A stretch of 15,750 nt of DNA from Actinomycetota bacterium. GTDB taxonomy: Bacteria > Actinomycetota > Actinomycetes > Nanopelagicales > Nanopelagicaceae. Numbering within the stretch: the first letter of the stretch is position 1; every line of letters begins with the position of its first letter. The notes under the pieces are model-generated. The model was not told where the DNA came from, searched no databases, and saw nothing but the letters and a program-made list of their open reading frames with translations. This document shows, one piece after another, positions 13,794-15,750 of this stretch. Where the stretch lies: contig RGYL01000008.1 of NCBI GenBank assembly GCA_010032085.1, positions 1 to 15,750 on the forward strand, given 5' to 3'. Position numbers and translations under genes: made by a program.

Positions 13794-15750
13794 AGAGACT
13801 TGAGCGAGCGCCTTGGAGCCACCTTGATGATCAAGCGGTTGCTGTCGCGCGAGCACTGGCGATGGATGCAGTACAGAAAGTTGGAAATGGCCACCCTGGA
13901 ACTGCGATGTCACTCGCCCCAGTTGCATACACCCTCTTCCAAAGATTTTTAAGACATGATCCCAAAGATCCAAAGTGGCTGGCCCGCGATCGCTTTGTTC
14001 TCTCTTGTGGCCATTCATCACTAACTCTCTATATTCAACTTCTCTTTAGCGGTTATGGATTGACGATTGAGGACTTAAAATCTTTTCGGACCTGGGGTTC
14101 CCTAACTCCGGGGCATCCGGAATACGGTCACACGGCTGGAGTTGAAACAACAACCGGACCTTTAGGGCAGGGAGTTGCCAATGCCGTCGGTATGGCGATG
14201 GCCGCTCGATATAAGCGCGGTTTATTTGATCCGCACGCTCCTATCGGTGAAAGCATTTTTGATCACAATATCTGGGTTATTTGTAGTGATGGCGACTTGC
14301 AAGAAGGAGTGAGTGCAGAAGCCTCATCACTTGCTGGAACGCAAGAACTTGGAGCACTTAAAGTAATTTACGACGATAATCGCATCTCCATTGATGGCGA
14401 TACTCATCACACATTTACCGAAGATGTGAGTGCGCGATATCGCGCTTATGGTTGGAATGTTATTGAGGTCGCTGCTTTAGGTAATGGCGATGTTGATCGC
14501 GTTGCGTTGGAAGCTGCGATGGAGTCTGCTGTAAATGAAAAGCAGAAGCCCACTCTCATTCGCTTGAAGACCGTAATTGCCTGGCCTGCCCCAAATGCTC
14601 GCAATACTGCAAAATCTCATGGTTCCGCTTTAGGCAAAGATGAAGTCCTTGCCACGAAGAAAGAATTGGGGCTACCACTTGAGGACTTCTACTACCCCGG
14701 TGACGTGAAAAAACATGTCGAATCGCTCCTATCGCGTTGCACGAATTTGCGCAGCGCTTGGAATCAAGAGTTTTCAAAGTGGCAGAGCTCAAATCCAGAA
14801 GGTGCAGCTCTACTAAAGCGACTTGAATCAGGTGAGTTACCGTTCGGTTGGGATAAAGATTTACCTCACTTCTCCCCTGATAAAGAGGTAGCGACTCGAA
14901 AAGCTTCGGGCGAGTTAATAAATCACCTCGCGCCTGCGTTGCCCGAATTAATTGGAGGTTCTGCTGATTTAGCCGAGAGCAACAACACCATGATCGAAGG
15001 CGGTGGGGCTTTTCTTCCGCAAAGTTCGCCGTTAAAAGGAGTGACCCCTTACGGAAGAAATATCTTCTTCGGAATCCGCGAACATGCCATGGGCGCGATT
15101 CTTAATGGAATGGCCCTTCATGGCGGGTTACGCCCATTTGCCGGAACTTTCTTAGTCTTTAGCGATTACATGCGAGGCGCCGTTCGGCTATCTGCCTTGA
15201 TGAACCTTCCCGTTACTTACATTTGGACGCACGACTCAATTGGTCTTGGCGAGGATGGTCCAACCCACCAGCCAGTTGAGCACATAGCTGCGTTAAGAGC
15301 TATTCCTAATTTAGATGTCATTCGCCCCGCCGATGCGAATGAGGTTGCGGTAGCTTGGCAGGAAGTTTTAAAAAGAAAGAGGCCAGCAGCGCTCCTGCTC
15401 TCCCGTCAAAACCTTCCGGTAATTGATCGTTCAAAATTCAATTCCGCTGCCGGCGTTGCCAAAGGCGCCTACGCCATAAATGATGTGGCAAAACCAGATT
15501 TGATTATTTTGGCTACAGGTTCCGAGCTTTCATTAGCGCTCGCCGCCGCCTCTAAATTAGAAGCCCAGGACATTAAGGCACGAGTGATCAGCGCTCCATG
15601 CATCGAGTGGTTTAAAGAACAACCTGATAGCTATCAAGAGCAACTAATTCCTGCGAATGTTCGTGCCCGGGTAAGCATTGAAGCTGGCATTGCCCAAGGT
15701 TGGCGCGAGTTTGTAGGCGATTTAGGCGAGATCATCTCCTTAGAGCATTT
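13790..15750 (+). CDS. tkt: Transketolase (C-terminal end cut by window edge)
   Basis: A thiamine-diphosphate enzyme of the pentose phosphate pathway that moves two-carbon units between sugar phosphates. The frame is open from the ATG at 13790 to the window end, 653 codons; about 45 C-terminal residues are missing by comparison with the family. Visible landmarks are GNGHPGTAMS with H35, SCGHSSLTLY with H75, TTGPLGQG (121-128), the ThDP motif SDGDLQEG (166-173) running to DDNRISIDG, and GIREHAMG with catalytic E431. The SIGLGEDGPTHQPVEH phosphate and substrate loop follows. The ATG overlaps the ctaA TGA, and no clear ribosome binding site is seen, so translation is probably coupled to ctaA. 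Confidence 0.97.
   Translation, partial: MKRLERAPWSHLDDQAVAVARALAMDAVQKVGNGHPGTAMSLAPVAYTLFQRFLRHDPKDPKWLARDRFVLSCGHSSLTLYIQLLFSGYGLTIEDLKSFRTWGSLTPGHPEYGHTAGVETTTGPLGQGVANAVGMAMAARYKRGLFDPHAPIGESIFDHNIWVICSDGDLQEGVSAEASSLAGTQELGALKVIYDDNRISIDGDTHHTFTEDVSARYRAYGWNVIEVAALGNGDVDRVALEAAMESAVNEKQKPTLIRLKTVIAWPAPNARNTAKSHGSALGKDEVLATKKELGLPLEDFYYPGDVKKHVESLLSRCTNLRSAWNQEFSKWQSSNPEGAALLKRLESGELPFGWDKDLPHFSPDKEVATRKASGELINHLAPALPELIGGSADLAESNNTMIEGGGAFLPQSSPLKGVTPYGRNIFFGIREHAMGAILNGMALHGGLRPFAGTFLVFSDYMRGAVRLSALMNLPVTYIWTHDSIGLGEDGPTHQPVEHIAALRAIPNLDVIRPADANEVAVAWQEVLKRKRPAALLLSRQNLPVIDRSKFNSAAGVAKGAYAINDVAKPDLIILATGSELSLALAAASKLEAQDIKARVISAPCIEWFKEQPDSYQEQLIPANVRARVSIEAGIAQGWREFVGDLGEIISLEH

Noticed and set aside
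1..15750. Mobile elements, CRISPR arrays, toxin-antitoxin or defence genes, tRNA or rRNA genes
   Set aside because: None seen: no transposase or integrase motifs, no regularly spaced direct repeats, and almost all sequence is accounted for by core genes.

Overview
This window is a gene-dense stretch of a bacterial chromosome, almost certainly from an actinobacterium. Three things point there: a SufR-headed suf operon containing a Rieske ferredoxin, SufU and SufT; a small DUF3099-type membrane protein, a family I know only from actinobacteria; and several gene starts that look leaderless. The base composition is moderate (near half G+C by eye, not computed), spacers are very short and stop/start overlaps are common. 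This suggests a streamlined genome, possibly a freshwater acI-type (Nanopelagicales) lineage. That placement is an inference.

Layout. Positions 1-3600 (minus strand) carry translation genes, in transcription order infC, rpmI, rplT, a SpoU-type RNA methyltransferase, pheS and pheT (cut by the window edge). Positions 3448-3700 form the only sizeable non-coding gap. It holds a putative infC promoter, a long infC leader that can fold into a three-way junction, and a separate promoter for the plus-strand pair DUF3099-SURF1 (3701-4686). Positions 4668-12881 (minus) hold a tightly packed suf operon: a leaderless mini-ORF, sufR, sufB, sufD, a Rieske ferredoxin, sufC, sufS, sufU and sufT, then a fused multidrug-type ABC exporter starting two bases after sufT. 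Positions 12906-15750 (plus) hold ctaA (heme A synthase) and tkt (transketolase, cut by the window edge), joined by an ATGA overlap.

How the genes fit together. SufB-SufC-SufD form the Fe-S scaffold, SufS with SufU supplies sulfur, SufT helps maturation, and SufR should repress the operon when Fe-S supply is adequate. A 14-base CAAC-N6-GTTG inverted repeat, the known SufR operator pattern, sits exactly at the sufR start. SURF1 and CtaA, both needed to build heme-copper cytochrome oxidase, flank the suf operon. No mobile element, CRISPR array, tRNA or rRNA gene is visible.

The most interesting signals are regulatory: the sufR/ctaA divergent region with overlapping -10 elements, a coupled leader peptide and the SufR operator; the structured infC leader followed by a probable AUC start codon; and three gene starts with an identical TANNNT-N6-start arrangement expected of leaderless transcripts.
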